Shown here: one piece after another, positions 53,305 to 64,000 of the stretch
Position numbering within the stretch: position 1 is the stretch's first letter
Layout of the letters: each line of letters opens with the position of its first letter
DNA from: Cardiocondyla obscurior
Lineage: Eukaryota > Arthropoda > Insecta > Hymenoptera > Formicidae
Direction: 5' to 3'
DNA: 64,000 nucleotides
NCBI RefSeq assembly: GCF_019399895.1
Contig: NC_091868.1
Coordinates: forward strand, 1 to 64,000
Position numbers and translations under genes: made by a program
The notes under the pieces: generated by a model
Database searches by the model: none
What the model was told of the DNA's origin: nothing
Seen by the model: the letters and a program-made list of their open reading frames with translations, nothing else

Positions 53305-56018
53305 TAATATGTTTCTGATTCCTCCCCCTCCAGGAGGTCAACTTCCATATTGCTGGATTCTTTCGCTGCTCCGCTTGTGCTGGGATGAGGACACGAACAC
53401 GCAGTTTGATCGCCGATAGAAGGAGAAGCATCAGCTTCTTTCTGTGTTCTACCCTTCCTATTTCGAGTAGTACATTGCTGACTACCCAAGACGTGATTTG
53501 CCTTTCTGCCGATATCACTGCAGATCGGGCAATTTGGCTGATTGGTGCATGTCTTAGCGACGTGGCCCAATTCTCCGCAACGGTAACACCTACCCGATCT
53601 ATCTATCTTTTCCGGGCATTTATTCATTGCGTGTCCTTTCTCTAGACATTTATGACATCTTAAAGGACGAGCCTCTAGCAATGATATCTTAACCTTTGAC
53701 CATCCTACTTCTAGAACGCCTTCTTCTGATGCCTTCTTAGCTGCTGCAAGTGGTAGTTGGAGCCATAGGCTGCCATGATTTCCGGCGATGCGTTTAATTT
53801 CTCCTGTTTTTATGTTACAGGTTTGACATCCGCCTTTTTCCGCTACCGCTTCCACTACTTCTTGTACAGAGATCGATGGTTCTAAACCACGAACTCTGAT
53901 TTCTGCCGTTTTACACGGCCTGTCTACTTTAACGTCTTTACGATTTTTTAGGACGTTTTTCATGCATGCAGCCAAAGCATCGGCTTTTGGCTCACTATCC
54001 GGTCCAGAGATATTTAACAGCAAGGCACCAGTAATCGTGTTACGAGTGGTGACCTTGTTGTTTATTCCTACTTCAGAAAGTTTTATTTCCTTTCTTATAT
54101 CCTTCATTATGTCCGGAATCTGATCTTGGGGACCATATAACACGATAGCCGCTGTTCGTGGAACTCTTCTTCTTTTATTTTTCTTTTTCTTGGCCCCACT
54201 GCGAACTTGAGGAGTCGCTTGGGTTTTACTTCCAGAGTTCTTTGGATCTTGCGTCTTCTTCGCCTGCTTAGCTTCTTTTCTTCCAACTACACGTGACCAC
54301 GATGTTTCTTCCAAGGAATCCTTCCCTTTTGATGTTGTTGTAGAAGAAAGTGTTTTGGCAGAGACAGGCTGAGCTTTCCTATCAAGCTGTTTTGTATCTT
54401 TCCCACCGTTATCGGGGGGAACTTTGGCAGTGGACTTTTGTGTTATCCGGCCCTTGTCCTGGTTTTTATTATTTTTAAGATTTCCAGGAACATTTCCTTT
54501 AGATATACTTTTAGCAGCCGTTGTCTTACTATTAGTAGATCGGACTTCGCGAGAAGTAGAAGGAACAGAGTCTGACTGTTTGACGGAAGTTAGAAGACTT
54601 CTCATTTCTTCCTTCATTATGTACATAAAAGCTGTCAGCTTCTTGTCGATAATTTTTTCTACGTCTTCTCTTTGAAGAGCAGAAGTCGCACCAGTATTTT
54701 TAGAGACGGGGGGCACCCTGATTTCCTTATAGTCGTCTTCGCTGAGAATTTTACGACGGCCACCAACAGCTGGCCTGATGGCTTTGGGCCACTGTTCTCT
54801 TGGAGGAAGCGGTAAGACCGATGATTCGTTTACAAGCTCCTCAACTTCCATCTGGTTTGCCTCTTGATTTTCTTCCGTTCCACCAGCACAGGGTAGAGGA
54901 GGAGGCATTAAGTTAACGTCCCGTTGTGACTTTAAGGTAACTAGTTCTTTCTTTAGATCCTGTACCTCTTCTCGCAGTCTGCGAATTTCTTCCGCATCTT
55001 CATTTACTCTTGGAGAGGATTTGTGTGTATTGCATCCACTCCAATTGCGATTTTAAGCGCCGACTCACGCAGTATTTTAACGAAACCTCCTTTGAGGTTG
55101 GTAGACTTTGTGGCAACACCATCTATCCGCTGAGCAGCTTCTAGAATGCTGGAGACGATATCCCTCTCTGGAAGATTTTGTGTTTCTTCCTCTATTCTAT
55201 TTGCAAGAACTGATTTTCTCTTGCCTTTAAATTCTGCAGGGTCATACGCATTTTCCAGTATCTCCTGGTGCGTCTTAATTTCTTCCTTGAGGAAATTCAA
55301 GTTTTTGTTGCAGCTTCCTTGCTGAGATTCCTACTCCTTCACCTGTAGTGACTGGGCGTCCCCTTTTCTTCATAGGGACAGCTTTCGACCGCATGACGTC
55401 GAATAAGTTTTCATCATCGGATGAAATCTCTATTCTCGGACTTTTGTTGGCTACCTTTCCTTTCTTCTTAGGTGTAGCGCAACTTCTCTTCGAGCGCTTG
55501 GATGCTCCAGATGCTGCCGTCCTTACAGATGCGTCGGTGAGGTCCGAATCTCCTGCTATTGATGCGGTGTCCGCGTCCGATGAGTTGCCTCTGGATACCG
55601 AGACGAGCTCTTCTTCTGTGAAGCTCCTTTTCCTGGGAGGAGGAGACTTCGCGTTGGCCTTGATAGGGAGATATTTCCCTTTTTCTTTCACGGATTTAGG
55701 TCCACATACATATTTTCCGGGAGGCACGGTCTCCACAGAAATAATCCGTGACTTCTTCTTTTCTGTTTCTTCCGAAACGGCTGCGTCCTCACACGTATGA
55801 GTCCCCTCTTGAACTTCAATGATGGTGAGGTCGTGGTCTTCTTCTTCCTTCGTCGCAGATGCATTATCCACCAGAGCCCCTGCGGAGCAAGCACTGGATC
55901 GCCCGTCGTGTGATGACGACGAAGAGAGAGCCGGGACGGCACTCTCCCAACGCCGGTCTCTGGGGGTCCGAATCCCCTGAGACGGTAAAGCTGCATTATT
56001 ATGGGCCGACATTGTCAT
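53304..56018 (-). pseudogene. Element D ORF1, gag-like, two frameshifts
   Basis: Segment 1 (56,018-55,275) has LPSQGIRTPRDRRWESAVPA and KKRGRPVTTGEG. A frameshift near 55,300 leads to segment 2 (to 55,004, KGGFVKILRESALKI). A second indel near 55,005 precedes the coiled coil RRLREEVQDLKKELVTLKS and segment 3 (54,908-53,304), with WPKAIRPAVGG, the middle domain and three knuckles (CHKCLEKGHAMNKC, CYRCGELGHVAKTC, CPICSDIGRKANHVLGSQQC). The stop overlaps the ORF2 start as UAAUG. Confidence 0.87.
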
Positions 56019-56501
56019 TCCGTATCATGTTGGTTTTTGTAGGGTTTCCGTCCCATAGGCCGATTGGGTGCCCACCCTGCCGACTCCGACCTAGCCGCCT
56101 CCATACTCCTGACTCCTTCCAACGACACACCACAGGCCCCGCCTCGGAGTATGCCCGAGCGGCCCCGCGGCAGTCAAAACCTCCCCGGGGTGACCAGGCC
56201 CACCTCGGAGACTTCCGAGCGGCCCGAAACACCCCCTACGTCTTCCCTGGGGTGCCCAGCCCGCAGGCCGGAACACCCTACGCCCCCGGAGACCGTGGGG
56301 TCACACCCCCGGTGTGCAACTCCGGTGCGTATACTCGTACCCGCCCCAGGAACGCACCACGTACGCCCCGGAAACGGGTAGAGGTAATCCCTAACCTCGG
56401 CTGCGGGAGCACCCGCGTGCAATGCCTCAGAAAGGGATCTTCCCTTGAGCGGGAGGCCCCTACCCAACCCCCGGGTGGCATGGCGGGGAAACCATTCCCT
56501 G

Positions 56502-56675
56502 CGGCCCCAGCCGGCCGGGATTTGCATTCCGGGTTACCTTCCTTACCACCTTGGGGGAATAAAACCCACCCTCTCGGCGAAGTGGTCGCCGGGCTCAGGC
56601 ACCTCGGGACCGCCAAGTCCCGTACCACAGATCTACACCGTCCTAATAAAGGGACGGCCTCTGTGGCCCCTGAGG
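56502..56675 (-). promoter_or_regulatory. 5' UTR structured module, element D (one copy)
   Basis: CCACAGA/TCTGTGG, CCGTCC/GGACGG and CGGCGA/TCGCCG as in B. The element starts at the sequence CCTCAGGGGCCACAG on the sense strand, just after GG(TTAGG). Confidence 0.7.
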
Positions 56676-56679
56676 TTGA

Positions 56680-56689
56680 CCTAACCTAA

Positions 56690-56691
<2 letters not shown>
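56680..56691 (-). repeat. Telomeric repeat between D and E
   Basis: CCTAACCTAACC, 12 bp, between the 5' end of D and the poly(A) of E. Confidence 0.9.
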
Positions 56692-56721
<30 letters not shown>

Positions 56722-56724
<3 letters not shown>

Positions 56725-56832
56725 GTGTGGAAATCCCTTTACGGATACCCCCGGTTTGGGAACCTCGGGGTTATGTGGGACTCAGGTCTTATGCAGCGTG
56801 CTGCCTACTACCCACTAAAACCACGGGGCGGC
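56722..56832 (-). promoter_or_regulatory. 3'-terminal RNA fold, element E (closing stem decayed)
   Basis: The left arm CGTGTGG (56,724-56,730) is that of C, but the right arm reads CCACGGG, leaving four pairs. ATCC-CTTTAC-GGAT and the third hairpin persist. Confidence 0.65.
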
Positions 56833-57268
56833 CTGAAGCGCAGGCAATGATAAGCGGGAGGCACGGGAACTATGATCACAGTGCAAACTCCGCACCTCCC
56901 GCCCATCGCCAAAGACCCCCAGGTGTTAGGGGGTCACTGCCTGGCCGGGGGCCCTTCCTTAAAGACTAAGGAAGTCCCCCGGCGCCCGGCCATTGAACTT
57001 GGCCGGGCCACCATCCTGTAACTTGACGAGAAGGGGCCACCGCCTTCTCGCCAACGCCCACAAGTGGGCGAGGGGGTTGCAGGTGGTTCCCAACCACCTG
57101 TGATGCCGCCCCCTCCACTCCAGAGTACATGACCGGCGCCCTAAGGGGGCGAGAAACCCTCACCCTTACGGGAGCTATTGGGTCCCCGCCCCCCCAAGAC
57201 ACCGGCGCTATACGACGCCCTTAGCCCTGAAAAGGGCTAATTGTTGATTGGCCCCTAAAGGGGCCGAT
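56833..57268 (-). other. 3' UTR of element E
   Basis: Hairpin-rich noncoding DNA similar in order to that of element C. No gene was seen. Confidence 0.5.
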
Positions 57269-60200
57269 TCAGTTCGGCCCTGAAAAGGACCATTCCGCCT
57301 CAACTTTACACTCGGCGCAGGTGCGCCGCTGTCCTCGACGGGTGCCTTCAGGCACCTGGGGAGTCCCACTCCCCCAGTTGTGGCCGGCGGGGCAATTTCC
57401 CCGCCGGACCCTCTCATTGGTCTCCTTCTGCGAGATGACTTTCTCGCAGAAGGAGACAAAGGCCTGCCTTGGCCTCTCTCCCCCCACAACGGCTTTGACT
57501 ACCGCCGGGAGGGAGAGATTTGAACCTACGGCCGCGACTAATTCGCGCCGCTCATCTATAAAGGCCGGGCACTCGGCGAGAGTGTGGTCCGCCGAGTCCC
57601 GGTCATTACCGCACTCCCAACAGACGGGAGTGCGCTCCTTACCGATGCGGCACAGGTAGTCACCAAAAACACCATGTCCGGCGACCACCTGTGCCGCCCT
57701 ATATGGCAACCGCCCTTATCTATTACGCCGCCCACCCAATCCTTGAAGCATGGGCGGACGGCGTCGATCACCCTTTTCCTGGGTGTCAGGGGCGCAGAAG
57801 TAATCTGACGCCCCCATAACTCCAACACTTGGCGCCTCGTGTCACGGCAATTCTCCGACTGCGCGGCGGTCAACTTCGACCTTGCCACTGCATAATGGCA
57901 GTCCTGCGCCGATATCTTTCGGCGCAGGACTGCCTCAACTCTATTGGCGGGATGCCCGCCATAATGGCCGCCGCATTAGCGGCTGTCGTACGGTACAGGC
58001 GGGCAACCTGCACTGTAAGCCTCCTTCAGCCTGATGAACGGCTGAGAGGGCTTCCTATTAAGCGGCAGGTCGTCCGCCCAAATAGCTGCCCCGTAGAGGG
58101 CGATAGAGCGGACGGCCGCCGCGTAAAGCTTCCGCACACCTAACAGGGGGCCCCCCAGGTTGGGCATAAGCCTGCCCAAAGTAGCCGCAGCTCGGCTCAT
58201 CTTGGGAGCTACCCTGGCGAAATGTTCGCCGAATCTCCATCTTCCGTCCAGAGTGAGACCGAGATATCTAATACTCGGACCCACCTGGACGGAAGTACCA
58301 CTGACCACAACTGTGGTTGAAGGGGGGCGGCCAATAGAGGCCCCATAAAAATAAGTGGCCTCAGTTTTCTGGGCCGCCACCTTGAGGCCCAGTCCTTCGA
58401 TTGTCGCCACCACGGTATGTATGGCGATACCGGCCAGAGAGCGTGCTTCGCTCCAATCAATTCCCCGGGCCAGCACAAGCGTGTCGTCTGCATAACACGC
58501 AACGCTGCAGCCCGGGGGAAGTGACACCTCCAGAACTCTATTATACGCGAGGTTCCACAGTAAGGGGCCCAAGACCGACCCCTGTGGAACCCCGCGTTCA
58601 ACACATCTTGAAACACACCGACCGTTACGGTCAGTGTAACTCAACCACCTATCAGACAGGTACGAACCAACCACGCGACAAAGGTAGGGAGGAAGGGAAA
58701 AGGAAAGAAGGGCCTCCTCTATCTTCTGCCAGGGGAGGGTGTTGAAAGCATTGGCTATGTCCAATGATACGGCTAACAACACCCCCCCCTCACTAACTGT
58801 GGCGTCCGCGAGAGAGCGGACAGATGCTATAGCGTCCAAAGTCGAACGCCCCTCGCGGAACCCAAACTGAGCCTGATTAAGCTCCTTCCTCCCGTCGCAT
58901 CTCCTGGACGAGGCGGCCGGCGATGATTCTCTCAAAGAGTTTGCCGACCTCGTCCAGGAGGCAAATAGGCCTATAAGAAGAAGGCAGGCCGGCTGGCTTA
59001 CCTTCTTTTGGAAGCAAGACCAGACTGGCCTGCTTCCATACTAAAGGGAATACCCCTTCCCTTAAAAGTCGAGTATATATCCGACATACCCGGGGAGCCA
59101 ACAAATCCAAGGACAAGGAGAGGACAACCCCGGGTACGTTGTCTGGCCCGGGTGCCTTACGAGGTCTGATCTTCTTGGCCGCATTGGCCAGTTCTTCAGC
59201 ACCGACTTGGTGTATGGCATCATCCCAGCCCATCGCTGGAGTGCCTATTGGAGTGGACACCAAGTGTGTCCTTCTACTACCGTCCGGAGGGAAAAGGACG
59301 TCTACCACCTGACCAACAAGGATAGGGTCGAGGGACTCTACTGTTGGAGGAGCCCTGGGGCGTAGACGGCCGGTTACAATCCTGTAAGGTCGGCCCCAGG
59401 GGTCCCCTTCGACTGTATCTAGCAGCTCCTGCCATGCACTCTCCTTTGCACGGCGTATAGCAGCCCTGAGGAGTCGGCGAGCATTGCCGAACTCCTCGTA
59501 TGCCGCAGAAACATCTTCTGGGGTAGCACCCCTCCTACGCCGGGCTCGTTGGAACGCCCGTCTAGCCTGGACGGAGGAACGCCGCAATGTGGCTATGTCC
59601 TCCGTCCACCAATATGCCCCTGATGATGGGCGGGGAGTGGCCCGTGGCATGGATGTGTTACACGCACTTTCAAGTGCGCCACGGAGCCACTCCACATCTT
59701 CCAGCGCGTTTGCCGCTGGGATATCACTGGCCCAGGTTTGGGCCTCCAGGGCCGCGGAGAGCATGTCCTTGTTGAGGTGGCCAAGGGCCCACCTTGTCTT
59801 CCGCGGCCTGCCCCCAGATGACAGGGGGCAAGTTGCGGGACGAGGCTGCGGACATGATCATTGAGATGTACAAATGATCACTCAATGTCTCGCAGCCCGT
59901 CAACACCTGCCAATCACAAACACGCGTGCGTGCAGAGGGGGAAACCCACGTTAAATCGATCGTGGATTCGCCCCTCCACGCAACGCAAGTGCTCTCGGCT
60001 CCTTGGTTGACGATAAGGAGACCGAGAGACGCAGCCCAATCCGCCAACAAAGTCCCACGGCGGTCCCATTGAGGGCAGCCCCAATCTGGGGACTTCGCGT
60101 TGAAATCCCCGGCTAATAAGATGGGATGGGGAGAGTAGGCCTGAATACAAGTCCCCAGCCCATTTAATCTGTCTTCAACCTCCGCGAGGCTAAGGGCTGG

Positions 60201-60470
60201 GGATAGATAAACGCCAATAATGAAGGCGTCCTCCCATTTTACACATACCCACCCGTTGCCCGATGTAACAGGGGCACACGGGCGGGTATGGACCGTCCAC
60301 GTGATGGCCGCGGAGCCGGAAAGGTCCCCAGCCCAGCAGGGATGCTGGGGGGGGATGAAGTATGGCTCCGCGGCAATACCAATTCCGCAACCACGCTCGG
60401 CAAGAGTGTGCACGAAAAGATCCTGTGCCTGCCGGGCGTGGTTGAGATTCGCCTGCAATATTACGGCGAA
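57269..60470 (-). pseudogene. Element E ORF2, endonuclease-reverse transcriptase, at least five frameshifts
   Basis: No ATG is present where C starts; the junction reads TAATATTG. Endonuclease frame 60,458-59,724 has QANLNHARQAQDLF, AGDFNAKSPDW and IDLTWVSPSA. Shifts follow near 59,815, 58,900, 58,020, 57,830 and 57,700. RT motifs lie in 59,764-57,976 (ICLLDEVGKLFE, FGFREGRST, AVSLDIANAFNTLPW, GVPQGSVLGPLLWN, CYADDTL near 58,480). The C-terminal knuckle CWEC-x8-H-x4-C is in 57,709-57,269. The gene is dead as assembled. Confidence 0.87.
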
Positions 60471-62979
60471 TGTTGGGCCGTATCAGCCTCCTCCTGGCTG
60501 TTTCCGCACGCGGCCTGTTTGGCCGTATCCAAACAAGTGCGAGGCTTCCTCTGTGGAAGTCCCTCGCCCTCTACTTCCATCTGCTCCTCTTCTATCACTA
60601 CTGGAGTCGGTACTGGAGTAGGAAGGGAGGAAGATGGTGGTGGTGGGGCCTTTGCCTCGCCCCTTCTCTTCATTTTGGGCCTCGCTTTACATGCGGGCCC
60701 GCCAGTCTTATGGCCCGAGCTACGGCCCGCTTTTTGGCATACCGGGCAGCTCGGGACCACGGCCGTACAATTGGCCACTAGGTGGTCCGAGGCCCCGCAT
60801 CGGAAACAGCAATTGGACCTGTCTTCCGATACGGGGCATCTATTTCTTACATGGCCACCCTGCAGGCATTTGAAACACTGCAGCTCCCTAAGCATTTCTA
60901 CACGGACCAGGGTCCACCCGACCCTTATCTTTTCTCCGCCACCACTTTATTGGCGACGGTGGCTGGACAACGGACCACCGTTGTACTAAGTCCATCGTTG
61001 GAGTGGCGGAAAGTGCCAACTCTTATGTCGTTGGGGTCACAGGCGGTCAATTTGACAATGGCCGCCGTGACCTCACTCTCGCAGGCAGAGTCATCTAGCC
61101 CTCTTACCCGGAACTCGCCCATTTTGATGGGGCGTGAGATCTTTACGCCCTCTTGGCTTCCAACGGCCGCTTTTAATGCGGTCATAAAAACATCGGCTTT
61201 AGCCGCACTGTCCTCTCCCGATATCTCGTATATAATTGCGCCGGTTAGCGCACGGCGCGATTTAAGACCGGGGATTCCGAGGTCGTCAAGACTGACCTTG
61301 GTCTTGATATATTTTAAGACCTCCGCGTAATTGTCCTTTGCGCAGGACACGATAACCGCAGCGTTTTTTGGAATTTTCCGCTTTTGCGGAACAACGCTTT
61401 TTTGGGCCCTCATATTCCCAGGTGATCCTTTGGGATTACCCCCCCTTTGGGATGGAACAGGGGCGGGTTTGGCCGACTTTGTCTTACGACCAACAACCTT
61501 CGACCACGTAAGTGTGGACGAATTGTTCGCTTCCGCTGTATTGGCGGATTTAACCGGTGGAGGACGTCGAGATTCGTCCTCTGTCCCACTTGCTCTCTTC
61601 CTAGAAGAGGATCTGTTCCCCGCACTGGTGGATGGACGGGGTTTGGCTGTTCTTCCTGAGTTCTTCGAAGGGACATTTTGCTGTCTCCTTGAAGACGATG
61701 GGGCTGGTTTAAGTGCCTTCTTAGTACCGCCGTCGGGAGGTTTCGACTTCCCGGCGGAAAGGGGAACGGAGGTCACCTCTTGATTGGCCCTTGATGTCAT
61801 GGGACCAGGTGGCACACTCCCAAATCTCCTCTCGAACCACTTGTTGAAGAGGCCATCGAGCCTCTGTATAAGGGCCTCCTCGGCCTCATCCATCGACGGA
61901 GATCTTCTTCTTGATGGTCCAGATCTTGATTCCGCTGGTCTCGTCCTTCCTTTGGAGACGGTTGTCTCCTGGTGTTCCGCTGGTGGTGGGGATCTCCTGT
62001 TTGGCCTGCCAGATGGTGGTGGCATGGCACAGGAGTCCCTGACTGGTAGTTCCGCCGCTCTACTTCGTAGATTTCGGATTTCTTCATGGAGATTCCGAAT
62101 TTCCTTCCTTGCGTCGTCCAACTCCTTAGATAAGGTCAGGAACCTAGATTCCGCATCCGTTTCCGCTCCTCTGGATGATCTCGAGGCCATGAGAGTTGTG
62201 CTGGCTCGAGTGACACACGCGGCTTCCTTTAGGGCTTTTATCATCGTGCCCTTTAACCCCTTCGAGACGCTGGCGACCTTTAACACCTTCTCCTGGCTCT
62301 CGAATACACGGGCCGCCAGGTCCTCTAATGGCGCGTCTCTAAGTTCCGCCATAAATCCTTCGACCATACTGTCCGAGGTCTCTCGTAGTTTGGCGGTCAT
62401 CTTATATGAAGAGTCAAGGATGTTGCTGACCTCTTCCTTATGAGCGACCTCTTGCTCGACTTCCAAGAGGCGCAATTTCGCCTGCGCCAATCCTACGTAT
62501 TCGCCAGTCGTAGGAGGACGACCTCTTTTCCGCGACCTTGACCCCACTGAAGAGGTGGCGGAGATATCCATGGACGAATCTTCGTCCACTCCAGACAGAA
62601 AAGCGGCGTCAGATAGGACGTCCGCTGATGTTGAAGCAATCGAGGGAGTTGGCGAGTTTGCTCTTGAATTCGCCCTTGAGCTTGCCCTCGATGTACGTCG
62701 TCCTGGAACGGGTGATTGATAGGGAGAGAGTTTCTCGATCCCTTCACGTTTCGAGCTGGCCGGACCAGGCTTGTCCGGTCGCATGGCCTTCTTAATACTG
62801 CTCGCAGGCGTATTTTCTGCTGCCACCCCTGCGGTGCAGGCGGCAGGTGGCCCATCGTTTGATGACAACGGAAGGGGAACTGGGACAGTATTCCCCTCGC
62901 GCCGGCCCCTGGGGATCCGATCCCCCTGAGGCGGTACACCCGTATTTGTTATATTAGACTGGCTCATCATAATAAACAT
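60461..62979 (-). pseudogene. Element E ORF1, gag-like, one frameshift near 60,930
   Basis: Frame 1 (62,979-60,925) has RIPRGRREGNTVPVP, RKRGRPPTTGEYVG (AT-hook-like), a coiled coil (LSKELDDARKEIRNLHEEI) and the middle domain ending at VANKVVAEKR. An indel in the A-run AAAAG shifts to frame 2, which holds the knuckles CFKCLQGGHVRNRC, CFRCGASDHLVANC and CPVCQKAGRSSGHKTGGPAC and a short tail. The WPPAVRP motif of the other elements is absent. MMSQSN or MSQSN may be the true start. Confidence 0.85.
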
Positions 62980-63245
62980 TTTAAGTGTTGATTTGTCTAG
63001 GGTTTACTCCCCTAGGCCGGTGGGGTACCAACCCTAACGACCCCGGCCTGGCCGACACCTCGACCTCACGGCGCGTGAGCCCCGCCTCGGAATACGTCCG
63101 AGCGGCCCCACGCCCGTACTCACCGCTCTGACTGAGCGGGACAGGGAAAGGAAGGAAAGGAAAGGAGGAAAAAAGGAAAACACCCCCAACCCCCAACCCC
63201 CCAACCCCCCAACCACCCGCCGGAAGAGGAACTAATCTCCTATCG

Positions 63246-63422
63246 ACCCCGGCAGGCCGGGCGTTTGAATTCCGGGTCGCCATCCCTTACCACCTTGGGG
63301 GGAATATAACCCACCCTCTCGGCAAAGTGGTTGCCGGGCTCAGGTACCTCGGGACCGCCGATTCCCGTACCACAGACCTACACCGACCTAATAAAGGGTC
63401 GGCATCTGTGGCCCCTGAGGTT
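63246..63422 (-). promoter_or_regulatory. 5' UTR structured module, element E, inner copy
   Basis: CCACAGA/TCTGTGG with CCGACC/GGGTCGG and CGGCAA/TTGCCG, as in C. The small hairpin is CGGGA/TCCCG. Confidence 0.65.
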
Positions 63423-63451
63423 GCCGAAAGGAAGTCAGAAGACTTCCCCTA

Positions 63452-63630
63452 ACGACCTCGACAAGCCGGGCGTTTGTATTCCGGGTCGCCATCCCTTACC
63501 ACCTTGGGGAGGAATGAACCTCCCCTCTCGGCAAAGTGGTTGCCGGGCTCGGGTACCTCGGGACCGCCAAGTCCCGTACCACAGACCTACACCGACCTAA
63601 TAAAGGGTCGGCATCTGTGGCCCCTGAGGG
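63452..63630 (-). promoter_or_regulatory. 5' UTR structured module, element E, outer copy
   Basis: Tandem second copy with the same stems. The element starts at CCCTCAGGGGCCACAG on the sense strand, again at a module boundary. Confidence 0.65.
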
Positions 63631-63633
63631 CGA

Positions 63634-63645
63634 CCTAACCTAACC
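63634..63645 (-). repeat. Telomeric repeat between E and F
   Basis: CCTAACCTAACC, 12 bp. Confidence 0.9.
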
Positions 63646-64000
63646 TTTTTTTTTTTTTTTTACGACGGGAAATGCCTTTACGCATCCCCCCCTGTTTGAC
63701 TAGGGGGGGTATGTGGGGCTCAGGTCTTACGGCTCGCTAACTCGAGCCTGCCCACTACCCACTAAAACCCGTCGGGAGCCTGTTTGCACAGGCTGGGACT
63801 ACTCGGCGTTTGGGAACGGCTCGGGTACGCTAACATAACTTCCTTAGCCGTCCCCCGCCTTGACCCAAGGTCCCAGTCCTGGCCGCGCCCTTCCCTATTT
63901 AGCGGGAAAGACACGGCGCCCAGCCGATGACATGGCTGGGCTGCCCTCCTATCTACTCGGCTACAGAGGGGCTACCACCTCTGCAGCCGTACCTCTTACG
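63646..64000 (-). mobile_element. Telomeric non-LTR retrotransposon F, 3' end only
   Basis: Poly(A) of 16 (63,646-63,661), then the 3'-terminal fold (CGACGGG 63,663-63,669 with CCCGTCG 63,768-63,774; ATGC-CTTTAC-GCAT; CCCCCC/GGGGGG) and part of the 3' UTR. It is similar to B; the remainder lies beyond the window. Confidence 0.9.

Larger units (their letters stand above)
49522..56679 (-). mobile_element. Telomeric non-LTR retrotransposon D
   Basis: Full length with poly(A) of 24, one 5' UTR module, ORF1 with two frameshifts and ORF2 with one. The 5' UTR is nearly identical to the inner 5' UTR of B, although the proteins are clearly diverged from B. Confidence 0.92.
56692..63633 (-). mobile_element. 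Telomeric non-LTR retrotransposon E, degenerate
   Basis: Full-length outline with poly(A) of 30 and two 5' UTR modules. ORF1 has one frameshift; ORF2 has at least five. It is related to C by protein and 3' UTR sequence. Confidence 0.9.

Noticed and set aside
60920..60940. Programmed frameshift in element E ORF1 at the AAAAG run
   Set aside because: The related elements encode this part in one frame, and E has many other lesions, so a simple indel is more likely.
63246..63645. HDV-like self-cleaving ribozyme at element 5' ends
   Set aside because: Known for some non-LTR elements and the region is highly paired, but I could not place the full double-pseudoknot and catalytic C by eye. Left as a test under the 5' UTR module.

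Overview
The window reads as an insect chromosome-end or subtelomeric segment. The evidence is (CCTAA)n/(TTAGG)n telomeric arrays with non-LTR retrotransposons of the R1 clade (TRAS/SART type) inserted directly in them, beside a large satellite array and AT-rich repeat-filled DNA. An ant or other hymenopteran would fit, but that is inference. No conventional host gene, tRNA or rRNA is recognisable.

Layout: (1) 1-10,290 is a satellite of about 116-bp units, roughly 85-90 copies, homogeneous to about 10,060 and decaying over its last two units. (2) 10,300-26,600 is AT-rich and holds five copies of an unfamiliar LTR-like element (TGTTACGTCC...GGACGTAACA; one copy has a perfect 4-bp target duplication). 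Each copy carries up to three small ORFs, two of which are paralogous Cys-rich (repeated CxxC) proteins. This block is flanked by imperfect inverted arms (about 10.0-11.4 kb and 25.9-26.7 kb), each bordered by satellite. A foldback MITE sits in the left arm, and its empty TA site is preserved in the right arm. (3) 26,716-27,655 is a tandem repeat of about 190 bp. (4) 27,655-27,710 is an A-run, one N and a T-run, a suspect assembly join. (5) 27,684-64,000 holds five tandem minus-strand telomeric retrotransposons (A to E) and the 3' end of a sixth (F), separated by 12-103 bp of telomeric repeat.

Each telomeric element has a structured 5' UTR, ORF1 (gag-like, with CCHC knuckles), ORF2 (apurinic-type endonuclease, reverse transcriptase, C-terminal CCHC), a hairpin-rich 3' UTR and poly(A) followed by GG(TTAGG)n on the sense strand. 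ORF1 and ORF2 of elements A and D join at a UAAUG stop-start overlap. Only ORF1 of A and ORF2 of B are unbroken; C and E are heavily frameshifted. Coding regions fall into two groups, (A,B,D) and (C,E), while 5' UTR types group as (B,D) and (A,C,E), which suggests 5' UTR exchange.

The strongest new observations are a 3'-terminal RNA fold whose stems covary across six elements, a second covarying module in the 5' UTRs that varies in copy number, and the LTR-like element with its duplicated zinc-ribbon-like proteins, conserved splice donor and paired palindromes 60 bp apart.
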